The notes under the pieces were generated by a model. That model saw nothing but the letters and a program-made list of their open reading frames with translations, had not been told where the DNA came from and did no database searches. Below are positions 15,168-25,300 of a stretch of DNA of 64,000 nucleotides, piece after piece; positions within the stretch are counted from its first letter, which is position 1, and every line of letters begins with the position of its first letter. The position numbers were made by a program, and so were the translations under genes. Source of the stretch: Persicitalea jodogahamensis (lineage in GTDB: Bacteria > Bacteroidota > Bacteroidia > Cytophagales > Spirosomataceae); contig NZ_BMXF01000003.1 in the NCBI RefSeq assembly GCF_014651615.1, positions 372,001 to 436,000 of the forward strand, written 5' to 3'.

Positions 15168-17813
15168 CTACTTCTTCTGCTGGGACAAAAACGTAATCAG
15201 CGACGCAAATTCTTCGTACGACAAAGCATTGGCAAGCCCCTCGGGCATCATCGAATTCTCCATCTCCTTCCGCGTCAGAATATCAGAAGCCTTGATGTAG
15301 GAAACCTGTCCGGCAATGTCACGCAGCACCAGTTGATCGGCGGACTCTTCCGTGACGAAGCCCATAAATGTTCTGTCGCCCTTGGCGGTAATCATAACCG
15401 TCGCGAAGCCCTGAGAAATGGAGGCATTCGGTTTCAGGATGGACTCAGCGATTTGCTGACGGTTCATAATCGAGCCGATTTGGCCCATGAAGGGACCTTT
15501 CATGACCTCCCCCTTATCGATGCTGTGACAAGCGACGCATCCCTGCCGGGTAAATAATTTTTTACCCTGAGCCGGATCACCTTTCAGGTCATCCATGGCC
15601 AGCATTACATCCTCAATGGAGGCGTCGCCAACCTGACCCTTTCGGCTTTTGATTTTATCCAAATCTACTTTCACTTCCTCCTTCACCCCCGCAACTTCGT
15701 ATGTGCCGAATTCAGGAATATCCAGTCGAAGTTTGTCATTCAGTGATGTGTAGAACTCCTTATCCGGAGAATTTTTCCATTCTTTCATCAGGAAACTCTT
15801 TATTTCGGGCGAGGATTCCCAGGTAACCGTTTTGTAGTATGGGCCGTGCGTGTCGGGACGGGTACTCCACCACCAAGAGCCGTCGTAAGGAGCTTCCTTA
15901 TGATACAGCCGCGCGAGGGTGCTGAGAATCTGAGTTTTCAGCGCTTTGTCCGTTGCTTTGCCATAGGCACCGATCAATCCGTTCACGGCTTTGGGATCAT
16001 GCATGTAACGCAACGCCCATAATGCCAAAGTAGAATTTCCCGAACCGACTGCTTTCACACTCGCGTCCACGGCGTCAAGGCTTACCAGCGCCCGCACCGC
16101 CAAATGCGGCAATACGATGGCTGAGTTGGGCGTCGCGTGCGGACCTTCGATGTTACCCGTGGGGGCAACAAAAGAGGAGGGTACTTTCACCGACAACAAC
16201 GCGGGAGCAGCCTCCTTCCGGCCCAACCTGCCCATGCCAATAATCGCTGCTGCCTGAACCCGTGGGGTGCCGTCTTTCAAAGCTTGCGTGAAAGTGGCCA
16301 GCGGGACTTTGTCCATAAACTGCTTGCGGTCAGCTAATGCCCGCAGGGCGTACTCGCGCATGGCAGGTTCCGTAGCAAGTTTTGCCAAATTGCTGATTCC
16401 GTCAGCCTTGGCGGCCTGAGCGTACGTGTACATCGCGGCCACCCGGACATGATCAGGATTACTTTTATCCGAAGCAATTTTCCAGGCTGCCGCCGTGGTC
16501 TGGCTGGCGGGGCGTGTGAGCATTTCCTGTTGGGCTGCCAGCCGCGCCACGCCGCTTTCGGACTTCAAAAGCACGGCCAATTCATTGACCGACAGTTTTC
16601 TTACGTCGGGGAAAGCCTTGTATTTCCAATCATTCGGTACGGCTCGTACCACAAAACCCTTATCCGGGTTTCCGGAATACCCCGCCCCATCCCAGGCCGA
16701 CATATATACGCGGCCCGAGGCGTCGATATCCACGTCGGTAATCTGGGCCAGCTTGACGAATTCTTCCTCCTGTTGTGTATAGCTGGGCCCATCGGGTGTT
16801 ACACGGTGAATATACAGTTGGCTGCGACCCCAGTCCGACATCATCGGGACATGGTTGTACTTGGCAGGCCAGGTAGGGTCGTCCATGAACAATGCTCCCG
16901 TGCCTGAACCGCCGCCGACATCTACCAAAGCAGGTAATATTTCTTCGGTAAAGTGCTTGAAAAGAACGGGGTACCCATACTCTCCTGATTGAATTTGATG
17001 GATGAAGCGAACATTCCAGCCGCCACCGTCATTGGTGTTGCCACGCGTAAAAATGTTCATGTAGGGGTCAATGGCTACGTCATAGATATTCCGCAGCCCG
17101 TGGGTATACACTTCCATTTCGGTTCCATCCGGCCGGACGCGGAGAATACCGCCGCCCAATTGCGTAAGTTTCTTGCCCGAGCGATCCTCGGCGTCAACAA
17201 AACCAAAGTCGCCGACGGCGATATAAATCCAGCCGTCGATACCCATCCTGATACCATTAGTGGAGTGGTCGGTCCCGCGACTTTGCAGGAATTTGGGCGA
17301 GCTGATATGCTTAATTAGAGGTTTTGGTGGACCGTCAGCCTTACCGTCCTGGTTTTTATCCTCAAAAACGACCAGATCCATTCCTTCCGCGATACCAGTT
17401 TCCTCGCCAAACACGGTATGCAGCACAAAAACCTGATGACCCTGGGCAATGATACCGCGTGGGTTGTCCATCATGGCGAAGGTACTGTGGCGATCCAGTT
17501 TTCCGTCATTGTCAGTGTCTTCCAATTTCATGATGCTGCCCTGACCTGGCTTCTTGCCTAAGGAACCGATCATGTCCACGCCGACAAAAACTTCACCCGT
17601 GGGCGCCACCGCGAGGCAGGCCGGGCTGGGCGTAATGTTGGGGCTGGAGAAATTGGTAATCGTAATTTCGGCGGGCCATTTGGCGGCATTGGGCAGGGAG
17701 TCTGCAACCGAAACTCGTGCGTACTTACCGGAGGTAGGTACTTGCGTCGGGCCTAAATTATTCCAATACAGGAAAACGAAGGCGAAAAACAGACTGAGAA
17801 AGACTTTATGCAT
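15168..17813 (-). CDS. PVC-type membrane-bound dehydrogenase with C-terminal cytochrome c domain
   Basis: An 881-residue exported protein. An N-terminal hydrophobic segment (VFLSLFFAFVFLYW) is followed by a six-bladed propeller of the PQQ sugar-dehydrogenase/TIGR02604 type (about 40-400; GIRMGIDGWIYIAVGDFGF, GGGILRVRPDGTEMEVYTHGLRN). A HEAT-like helical region (about 410-640) comes next. Last is a c-type cytochrome domain with heme motif CVACH (Cys759, Cys762, His763) and the following GQIGSIMNRQQIAESILKP, typical of the TIGR02603 heme-binding domain. These proteins abound in planctomycetes, verrucomicrobia and Cytophagales and probably oxidise a sugar or glycan in the periplasm; the substrate is unknown. 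It stands alone on its strand. Confidence 0.88.
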   Translation of the reverse strand: MHKVFLSLFFAFVFLYWNNLGPTQVPTSGKYARVSVADSLPNAAKWPAEITITNFSSPNITPSPACLAVAPTGEVFVGVDMIGSLGKKPGQGSIMKLEDTDNDGKLDRHSTFAMMDNPRGIIAQGHQVFVLHTVFGEETGIAEGMDLVVFEDKNQDGKADGPPKPLIKHISSPKFLQSRGTDHSTNGIRMGIDGWIYIAVGDFGFVDAEDRSGKKLTQLGGGILRVRPDGTEMEVYTHGLRNIYDVAIDPYMNIFTRGNTNDGGGWNVRFIHQIQSGEYGYPVLFKHFTEEILPALVDVGGGSGTGALFMDDPTWPAKYNHVPMMSDWGRSQLYIHRVTPDGPSYTQQEEEFVKLAQITDVDIDASGRVYMSAWDGAGYSGNPDKGFVVRAVPNDWKYKAFPDVRKLSVNELAVLLKSESGVARLAAQQEMLTRPASQTTAAAWKIASDKSNPDHVRVAAMYTYAQAAKADGISNLAKLATEPAMREYALRALADRKQFMDKVPLATFTQALKDGTPRVQAAAIIGMGRLGRKEAAPALLSVKVPSSFVAPTGNIEGPHATPNSAIVLPHLAVRALVSLDAVDASVKAVGSGNSTLALWALRYMHDPKAVNGLIGAYGKATDKALKTQILSTLARLYHKEAPYDGSWWWSTRPDTHGPYYKTVTWESSPEIKSFLMKEWKNSPDKEFYTSLNDKLRLDIPEFGTYEVAGVKEEVKVDLDKIKSRKGQVGDASIEDVMLAMDDLKGDPAQGKKLFTRQGCVACHSIDKGEVMKGPFMGQIGSIMNRQQIAESILKPNASISQGFATVMITAKGDRTFMGFVTEESADQLVLRDIAGQVSYIKASDILTRKEMENSMMPEGLANALSYEEFASLITFLSQQKK

Positions 17814-17912
17814 GGGTATCGAGAACTAAATATATTGAAAGAAAAAAAATGCTGTTTGCTTTGCACTGATTACAAAAGAAAATCTGAGGCAAAACTACCG
17901 TTTGGATTCACC

Positions 17913-18503
17913 ATGAAAATTCCTCTATTGTTGCTGGTTTTTCTATTGACTTGTATGGCTTGCTCTAAGCGGCCTATTTTGCCCTTTGCAGAATATAACG
18001 TTTCAAGTATGCTCAATGATTCGATCTGGTTTGCTACCGGAGAAGCAGTTGAGCAAACTGATACATTAGCCAAACCTTGCATCTCACACAGATTCGATCT
18101 TTTCATTAAGACTGATATTCCTTACCCTGGGTTTCTGGGTAAAGGTTTTATTCAAGATTCAATAACGGGGTGCACTGGAGAATGTCGGCCAAGCCAAATG
18201 TTGACTATTTTCAATATCCCGATCAAGAAAGGAAAATTCCAAATAACCAGGTTGAGTCGTTGCGGCCTGCCATTCACAAACTACCTATATTTTTGGAGCG
18301 GATACTCGGGTGGCTTAGTTAGAGCGTTCTTTCTTGAAGATCGAAAGGCAGGATGGGTGCGCGTAAAACGTTACGATTCTAAAACCGGATTGGTCGAAGG
18401 GCGTTTTAAAGGTACTTTTGCGGATAGTACCGGACGGTTGGCGCGGTTTGAGCGTGGGGCATTTCAAGTCGTGGTAAAGCAGCGCAAAATTGTCAATCAG
18501 TAA
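17913..18503 (+). CDS. hypothetical lipoprotein
   Basis: A 196-residue lipoprotein starting at ATG 17913, where the signal MKIPLLLLVFLLTCMAC ends in lipidated Cys17. A longer frame from 17808 has no signal and overlaps the start of the divergent cytochrome gene, so it is rejected. The mature part is beta-rich with several cysteines (CTGECRPS, SRCGLP), but I recognise no family. The DUF6843/copper-binding look of some small Bacteroidota lipoproteins is not strong enough to name it. It converges on the NlpC/P60 lipoprotein gene and has no obvious operon partner. Confidence 0.7.
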   Translation: MKIPLLLLVFLLTCMACSKRPILPFAEYNVSSMLNDSIWFATGEAVEQTDTLAKPCISHRFDLFIKTDIPYPGFLGKGFIQDSITGCTGECRPSQMLTIFNIPIKKGKFQITRLSRCGLPFTNYLYFWSGYSGGLVRAFFLEDRKAGWVRVKRYDSKTGLVEGRFKGTFADSTGRLARFERGAFQVVVKQRKIVNQ

Positions 18504-18625
18504 ACAACTTCCCGAACCGATGGTCCAAATGACACCTCAGTCTGACGCTTATTACGACGGATTGCCTTTGTCCAATTTTGCACATCTGCACATGCTTAAT
18601 ATAGGCCATCAGGAATCCTTACTTA

Positions 18626-19129
18626 TTAAAGCACGCGGATTACCTTCACAAAGCGCCTTTCGTAATGGCCCGAAAGTGGCGTAATGACGACGGAATACTT
18701 CTTGCCCGAAGTAGAATGAATGAATTTGATTCCGTCCTGGTCATTCTTTGTAACGATCCCCAAATGTCCGATCTGTTGGCTGTCAGGACTGGTTCCCGTA
18801 AAAAGCACGATGTCGCCCGGCATCGCCTCCGTCACCGGGATGGTAGGGCCAGCGTCCTTAAAGTTGACCGAGCTGCGCGGAACCTCCACTCCAAAGCTAC
18901 CATATACATGATTGACGAAGCCCGAGCAATCGAAGCCTACTTTCGGATCGCTCGCAGCGTATTTGTAAGGAACCCCACGAAGTGTTTTGGCGTATTTGAC
19001 GATTTTCTGGGATAGGGTGGGTTCCTGCGTTTCGGAAGTTTCAGCGGGTGGTTGAGCGTCAGAATCAGCTGATTGCTGATGACAACCAGAGAAGATGTGC
19101 AGCAACAAAAGGAAAGCAGTAAATTTCAT
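18626..19129 (-). CDS. NlpC/P60 (C40) family peptidoglycan hydrolase lipoprotein
   Basis: A 167-residue lipoprotein starting at 19129 (MKFTAFLLLLHIFSGC, lipid on Cys16); an upstream in-frame ATG at 19162 would place 11 extra residues before the signal. The NlpC/P60 triad is complete: Cys68 in VGFDCSGFVNHVY, His122 in IGHLGIV and His138 in KFIHST. The enzymes cleave the gamma-D-glutamyl-to-diaminopimelate bond in stem peptides, so a wall-remodelling role at the inner face of the outer membrane is expected. The gene follows the P-type ATPase start region in the opposite sense of reading order: it is downstream of no closely coupled gene, and 62 bases separate it from the ATPase end. Confidence 0.93.
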   Translation of the reverse strand: MKFTAFLLLLHIFSGCHQQSADSDAQPPAETSETQEPTLSQKIVKYAKTLRGVPYKYAASDPKVGFDCSGFVNHVYGSFGVEVPRSSVNFKDAGPTIPVTEAMPGDIVLFTGTSPDSQQIGHLGIVTKNDQDGIKFIHSTSGKKYSVVITPLSGHYERRFVKVIRVL

Positions 19130-19191
19130 GATCAGGGTATTGAATGGTTTCTGAGGGAGCATCGCCTTACCGTCCTTTTTGCGTTGTCTCC

Positions 19192-21195
19192 TTAGTCAAA
19201 CTTCAAATTCTGTACGCGCACAGCGTTGAGGATGGCCAGTAGTGCCACGCCAACATCCGCAAAAACGGCCTCCCACATGGTAGCGATGCCACCCGCGCCC
19301 AAAATGAGCACGATCGCTTTCACGCCCATCGCCAGGCCGATGTTCTGCCATACGATGCGGCGTGTAGCGCGGCCAATCGCGATGGCTGTCGCGATTTTGG
19401 CGGGTTCGTCGTTTTGGATGATTACGTCGGCGGTTTCAATGGTGGCGTCGGAGCCTAAGCCGCCCATGGCCATACCTACGTCGGCCAATGCCACCACCGG
19501 GGCATCGTTGACGCCATCGCCAACGAAGGCCAGCTTCGCTTTGGGGCTTTCGGCCAGCGATTTTTGCAGCCGCTCCACCTGCGTTACTTTGTCTTCGGGC
19601 AGCAGGTCGCCGTGCCATTCATCCACGCCCACTGCCCGGCCCACTTCCTCCACCACCGCCGACTTGTCGCCCGAAAGCATAACGGTGCGGATGCCTTCGC
19701 TCTTCAATCGTTTTATGACTTCCGCCGCATCTGATTTGATCTCGTCAGCAATGGTGAAGTACCCGGAAAACTTCCCGTCCAGCGCGGTCATGACGATTGT
19801 GTAGGGAATTTTGGTCAGGGCTTCATCGAATTCAACACCGAATTTTTGAAGTAGTTTGGCGTTACCCACCAGCATTGTCCGGCCTTCCACAGTTCCTTTC
19901 AAACCGTGACCAGGAATTTCTTCGACGTTTTCAACTGAAAAAGTTTCGTATTCCTTTTCCTTCTGTTCTTCCCAAATTTCTCCCCCTCGTCCGGCGTATT
20001 CAATAATAGCGGTGGCGATCGGGTGGGTCGATTTGGTTTCCAGCGCGGCAGTTAGCTGGGCGAGCTGCTTAGGTTCAATGCCGATTGCCTGCACATCCTG
20101 TACCGCGAAGACCCCTTTGGTCATTGTGCCCGTCTTGTCCATCACGACGGTTTTTAGCTGGGTCAGCAAATCCAGGAAAACCGATCCTTTCACGAGAATA
20201 CCATGCCGCGAAGCCGCCCCGATGCCACCAAAGTACCCCAGCGGAATGGAAATGACTAAGGCGCACGGACAGCCGATAACCAAGAATACGAGTCCGCGGT
20301 AGAGCCAGTCGCGAAAAACGTAGTCATCCACAAAAAAGTAAGGAAGCAGGGTAATCAGTACCGCCAGAGCACAGATGATGGGCGTGTAGATTTTGGCGAA
20401 GCGGGCGATGAATTCCTGCGTTTGGGCTTTGCGGCCCGTGGCTTCCTGCACGAGTTTGAGGATGCGCGACAGCTTGGAATCCTGAAAGGGGGTAGTTACT
20501 TCCATCTCTACCAGCGACTGGCGGTTGATCATCCCGGCCAGCACAGCCTCGCCGCGCCTGATGGTGCGCGGCACGCTCTCTCCCGTGAGGGCTGCTGTGT
20601 CGAATGATCCGCTATCATAGCGCATGATGCCATCCAGCCCCACTTTTTCGCCCGGCTTAACCTGAACCATTTCCCCCACTTGTACCTGAGCAGCCTTAAC
20701 AACCTGGTACTTCCCGTCGCGCACCACAGTAACTTCGTCGGGACGAACGTCGAGCAGCGCCTTGATCGAGCGCCTGGCCCGCAATACGGCAGATTCCTGA
20801 AACAACTCGCCAATGGTATAGAAAAGCATGACGGCTACCCCTTCGGGGTATTCGCGAATGGCGAAAGCACCCAAAGTGGCTATGCCCATCAGAAAAAATT
20901 CGGTGAAAACATCTTTATGTAGTATCCGGCTCCAGGCCCGGCGCAACACGGGCCAGCCGACGGGCAGGTAGGCCGCGGCATACAGCAGAAATCGCCACGG
21001 ATCAGCGAACCAGGCCGCTCCGAACTGATCCAAAGCAATTCCCACCAGTAAAAGTACCAGACTGGTAAAAACCGGCAGGTATTCCCGCCAGGGTTGGACG
21101 GGCGTCTTTTTATGGGCCAGCGCTTCGGCCGCGGGCGTGATGCCTTGCTCGATTATTTCAACGTCTCCATGGGAGTGATCGTGGTCGTGAGCCAT
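19192..21195 (-). CDS. P1B-type heavy-metal ATPase (zinc/cadmium/cobalt/lead type)
   Basis: A 667-residue metal-exporting ATPase. Family motifs in order are TGES in the actuator domain (about residue 204), the transmembrane metal motif CPC at 309-311, the phosphorylated Asp353 in DKTGTMTKG, the THP motif (about 391) and GDGVNDAPV in the hinge. CPC with a C-terminal DVGVALLAILNAVR helix is characteristic of the Zn/Cd/Pb/Co group (ZntA-like). The usual N-terminal CxxC metal-binding domain is absent; instead the protein starts with a His/Asp-rich tail (AHDHDHSHGD). It begins 58 bases after tsaD ends and may be read from that transcript. Confidence 0.94.
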   Translation of the reverse strand: MAHDHDHSHGDVEIIEQGITPAAEALAHKKTPVQPWREYLPVFTSLVLLLVGIALDQFGAAWFADPWRFLLYAAAYLPVGWPVLRRAWSRILHKDVFTEFFLMGIATLGAFAIREYPEGVAVMLFYTIGELFQESAVLRARRSIKALLDVRPDEVTVVRDGKYQVVKAAQVQVGEMVQVKPGEKVGLDGIMRYDSGSFDTAALTGESVPRTIRRGEAVLAGMINRQSLVEMEVTTPFQDSKLSRILKLVQEATGRKAQTQEFIARFAKIYTPIICALAVLITLLPYFFVDDYVFRDWLYRGLVFLVIGCPCALVISIPLGYFGGIGAASRHGILVKGSVFLDLLTQLKTVVMDKTGTMTKGVFAVQDVQAIGIEPKQLAQLTAALETKSTHPIATAIIEYAGRGGEIWEEQKEKEYETFSVENVEEIPGHGLKGTVEGRTMLVGNAKLLQKFGVEFDEALTKIPYTIVMTALDGKFSGYFTIADEIKSDAAEVIKRLKSEGIRTVMLSGDKSAVVEEVGRAVGVDEWHGDLLPEDKVTQVERLQKSLAESPKAKLAFVGDGVNDAPVVALADVGMAMGGLGSDATIETADVIIQNDEPAKIATAIAIGRATRRIVWQNIGLAMGVKAIVLILGAGGIATMWEAVFADVGVALLAILNAVRVQNLKFD

Positions 21196-21253
21196 TTGTT
21201 TAATGCTAGGGGAATATACGGTGATACGAAGGGAAAGCAGATCATCGCTAAAA

Positions 21254-22252
21254 TTACCATTCCATCCGCGCCAGCGGACTCACAGTCTGGTCTGTAAAAT
21301 CCTCTGCCAGGTACTTAAAGTGCGCGGCCATCGCGATCATGGCGGCGTTGTCTGTACAGTACTCGAAGCGGGGAATATACACTTGCCAACCTTCCTTTTG
21401 GCCCACTTCTCCCAGGGTTTTTCTCAATCCCGAGTTTGCCGAAACACCACCGGCGATGGCTACCTCCCGAATTCCCGTTTGCCGGGTGGCTTTGGTAAGC
21501 TTCTTTAATAAAATCTTGATCAGGGTGTGTTGAATGCTGGCGCAAATATCCGTGAGGTTCTCTTTTACGAAATCGGGGTTTTGCCTGATTTGTTTTTGTA
21601 AAAAGTACATGATTGAAGTCTTGATCCCACTGAACGAAAAATTCAAATCCGGCACATCGGGAATCGGGAAATCGTACGCCATGGGATTGCCTTCCTTAGC
21701 GTACTTGTCAATTAAGGGACCGCCAGGGTAGGGCAGGCCCAGCAGCTTGGCCGATTTGTCGAAGGCTTCGCCCACAGCATCGTCCAGCGTCTGGCCGATG
21801 ATCTCCATTTCAAGGGGGCTGTTCACCCGCACGATTTGGGTATGGCCGCCGCTGACGGTCAGGCAGAGGAAGGGAAAGGAGGGCCGTGGCTCCTCGATGA
21901 AATGCGCCAGTACGTGGGCCTGCATATGGTTGACCTCGATCAGCGGAATAGCAAGGCCCAGGGCCATCGCCTTGGCGAAAGAGGTTCCTACCAGCAATGC
22001 GCCCATTAGGCCCGGTCCACGCGTGAAGGCGATGGCTTGCAGCGCATTTTTCGCTATTTTTGCGTCCTTCAAGGCTTTTTCGACCACCGGCAGAATCATC
22101 TGCTGATGGGCGCGCGAGGCTAATTCCGGCACCACGCCGCCATACTGTTCGTGAATGAGTTGCGTGGTGACAACATTGGAGCGAATTTTGCCGTTTGAAA
22201 TTACAGACGCCGAGGTTTCGTCGCAGGATGATTCTATGGCCAGAATATTCAT
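21254..22252 (-). CDS. tsaD: tRNA N6-threonylcarbamoyladenosine synthase subunit TsaD
   Basis: A 332-residue ASKHA-fold protein that, with TsaB and TsaE, transfers the threonylcarbamoyl group to A37 of ANN-decoding tRNAs. The N-terminal ILAIESSCDETSASV block, the metal-binding His109 and His113 in EVNHMQAHVLAH, the GRPYPGGP-type loop (LGLPYPGGPLIDKYA) and VAIAGGVSANSGLR are all present. The length is standard. It is divergent from tamB with 74 bases between the starts, an arrangement common in Bacteroidota. A TACTTTTG element (minus strand, 22280 to 22273) gives a plausible -7 box 21 bases before the start. It is an essential housekeeping gene. Confidence 0.97.
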   Translation of the reverse strand: MNILAIESSCDETSASVISNGKIRSNVVTTQLIHEQYGGVVPELASRAHQQMILPVVEKALKDAKIAKNALQAIAFTRGPGLMGALLVGTSFAKAMALGLAIPLIEVNHMQAHVLAHFIEEPRPSFPFLCLTVSGGHTQIVRVNSPLEMEIIGQTLDDAVGEAFDKSAKLLGLPYPGGPLIDKYAKEGNPMAYDFPIPDVPDLNFSFSGIKTSIMYFLQKQIRQNPDFVKENLTDICASIQHTLIKILLKKLTKATRQTGIREVAIAGGVSANSGLRKTLGEVGQKEGWQVYIPRFEYCTDNAAMIAMAAHFKYLAEDFTDQTVSPLARMEW

Positions 22253-22272
22253 GTAAAGCGGGAAGATTTACC

Positions 22273-22280
22273 CAAAAGTA
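22273..22280 (-). promoter_or_regulatory. candidate -7 element for tsaD
   Basis: Read on the minus strand this is TACTTTTG, an exact TAnnTTTG match located 21 bases upstream of the tsaD ATG. The -33 TTG nearest to it is too close (12-base spacer), so only the -7 box is convincing. Confidence 0.4.
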
Positions 22281-22326
22281 GTTAAATTAACGCAAGGCCG
22301 ACGAGAGCCCACCCCCAAAAACGTAC

Positions 22327-25300
22327 ATGCTGAACGTACTCAGGAATATTGGTAATGGCCTTGTAATGGTCTTGATACTGGCGCTTTTCGCGCTCGGTGT
22401 CACGACCATCGCCTTCCAGTTTCCTGCCGTACAGACCTGGGCTACGCAGCGGGTGGTGCGTGAACTCTCGGGCCGGATGGGGTACCCGCTCTCGGTTCAG
22501 AAGATCAACGTTAAGTGGTTCGATGTCATTTCATTAGAAGGGGTCTCGATCAAAGATGCTGACAACCGGCAGATGATCGACGTGGCCAGACTTGATATTA
22601 ATTTCGACATAGAAAACATTCTTGAAAACTTCGCCCACGAAATTCATCTGGATGAAGTGAATGTTTATCGTCCCGAGGTGCGGCTGGTGAAGACCAGTAC
22701 GGGCGATACGAACATGGACCTGTTCATTGCGCGCATCAACGAAATGGCCAACTCGGGCGACACCACCGGCTATGTGCCCGATCAGAATATCCCCTTCACA
22801 ATCGGTAAGGCTACTCTAACGGAAGGTGCGTTTCACTATGACGACCCGCGCGAACCTTACAACAAAAAAAACAGTGTTTTCGATTATTACCACTTTGAAC
22901 TGCGGCATCTGAGCGCTCAGTTGCAGGATTTTCTGGTCCTTGGGGATACCATAAAATTCGTCGCCAATGACCTGACGACGATCGACCGCCAGTCTGCGCT
23001 GAAGGTACATGATCTTGACACGCGCTTCATGTATTGCGCCAAGAAGACCGAACTTGCTGAGTTGAGTGCCTACATTGGCGGATCATATCTGACCAACTAC
23101 CTCAGTTTCAATTACGACCATCCCTCGGCCTTTGGCGACTTTAACGAAGAAGTGCGGATGATAGCGCACTTCCGCGATAGCCGGGTGTATTCCGATGACC
23201 TTGGTCTTTTTCAGGAATATCTGTTGACCCTTACCGAAACCTGGCGCGTTTCGGGTGACTTTGACGGGACAGTGCACGACTTTCGGGTGAACAACACCAA
23301 CCTGAGGTTTGGCAAAGGGAGCCGATTGGCGGGAGAGTTCGGATTTAAAGGTCTGCCGGAATTCAGCCGCACCACCATGGATTTCAAGCTGGTGAGCTCA
23401 CGGATCGAAACCAACGATCTTGTGCAATACTACCCCGAAACTGATCTGCACGAAACTTTCAAGAAGTTTGGGCTGGTTGCCATCGATGGTACATTCCGGG
23501 GGACGGCGGTGGACTTTGATCTGAAAAGCCGAGTCCGGACCGAAATCGGGCAACTGGACACCGACATGGCTTTTCACATCGCCGACCGCTACACATCCAC
23601 GTACGACGGTCTGCTCAAGACGGCTGATCTGGATCTGGGAGTACTTTTTGAGGAACCGGAAAAATTCCAAAAGCTCGACTTCTCGGGTAAGGTCATTGGT
23701 AAGGGGTTCGATATTTCCACGGCCTCGGCCAACCTGGATGCTACGGTCAACCGGCTCGGGTTCCGGAACTATGATTACCGGAATGTACAGATGCGGGGTA
23801 ACCTGCAGAAAGCCTACTTTAACGGACAAGTCAGTTCCCGTGACGACAACCTGACCTTTATCCTTGACGGAGAAATCGACCTTTCCAATCCTAAAAATCG
23901 TTTTGACTTCCAGGGAATCCTGGTGAAGGCTAACCTCAAGGAGTTGGGCTTTTCACGGCAGCCCCTCACCATAGGTACCCGGATTGACGTTCAGGTGGAA
24001 GGAAATACAGGGGATGAATTAGTGGGCCGCGCTTTTTTTCAGAACACGTCATTACAAACTCCGGAGAATCAGCGTTCGCTTCTGCTGGATAGCTTGCTGA
24101 TAACTTCTTCCCAGATTTCCAGTGAACGGACCATCGATGTCCAGAGCGATGTTCTGACGGCTTCTCTGAACGGTGATTTCTTGTTGAGTGAGGCAGCCGA
24201 TGACCTGAATCGGCTGCTTACAGAATATCAACTCTATTTTATGAGGGACCAGGCGGAACGGGATAACTACTACGCCAGGAAAACGGTGACTATTCAGCCG
24301 CGGGTATACACGATTAACTACGAGGTAGATGGTCATAACCTGACTCCACTACTGGATTTTCTGCGCCCCGATGTCTACGTTTCACCCAATAGCAAGGTTG
24401 AAGGGGTGTTGCGCATGGGCAATACGGCCTTTATCACGCTCAATGCACAGGCCGATACGGTCCGGGTGCAGGATTCTCGGTTTGTGGGCAACGAGTTGGA
24501 TGTCACGACCTCTAAATTTGTAAATAATGCCGAAGTGCTTGCCTCGGCTCTGGTGACGTCCAGAGAGCACAAGATCAGTGTTTTGACACCCACAGAACGG
24601 CTAAGTATCGAAGCGGCCTGGGATGAAGATCATATCCATTTCACCAGCGATATTCACCAGACCAAGAGCACAAATGAAGCTAATCTGAACGGCGACATCA
24701 GTTTTGTTCCCTCAGGCCTGAACCTGCATCTGACCAAGTCAAATCTTGTTCTTCTGGATGAGGTATGGGAAGTGAACCCCAACAACCTTGTATCGGTTAT
24801 CAACCAAAAAACCAGGTTTGAAAATCTGGCCCTTGCCCATGACAATCAGCGGGTTTCGCTGGATGGTGAAATGTATGCCGATTCCAGCCGCAACCTTTCA
24901 TTTGAAATCGATAATCTGCAATTGGGCACGCTCAATCCGGTACTTGAGACAAAATTGGGGGGTACTATGGAGGGGGCCGCTACCCTGCGCGACCGCAAGA
25001 ACCTGAGCGAGGTAAACGGTCATTTTAGTGTCACTGGCCTGAGTTACGATGGCACCGATCTGGGAAACATGAGCGGAAGGGGCGAGTGGGATGAAATGAT
25101 TGAGCAATTCAATCTCGAAGTGCATCTGGACCGCAATCAATCGAGGGTCTTTGCCGTCAATGGTACTTTCAATCCCGAGAAAACGGAGAATTCCCTCAAT
25201 TTGAGAGCCATTTTTGACCGCTCCGACCTGAAAATGATAGAGCCTTTCAGTCAGGAACTGGTGAGCGACGTCAGCGGTCGGGTCGCCGGATCATTGGCAA

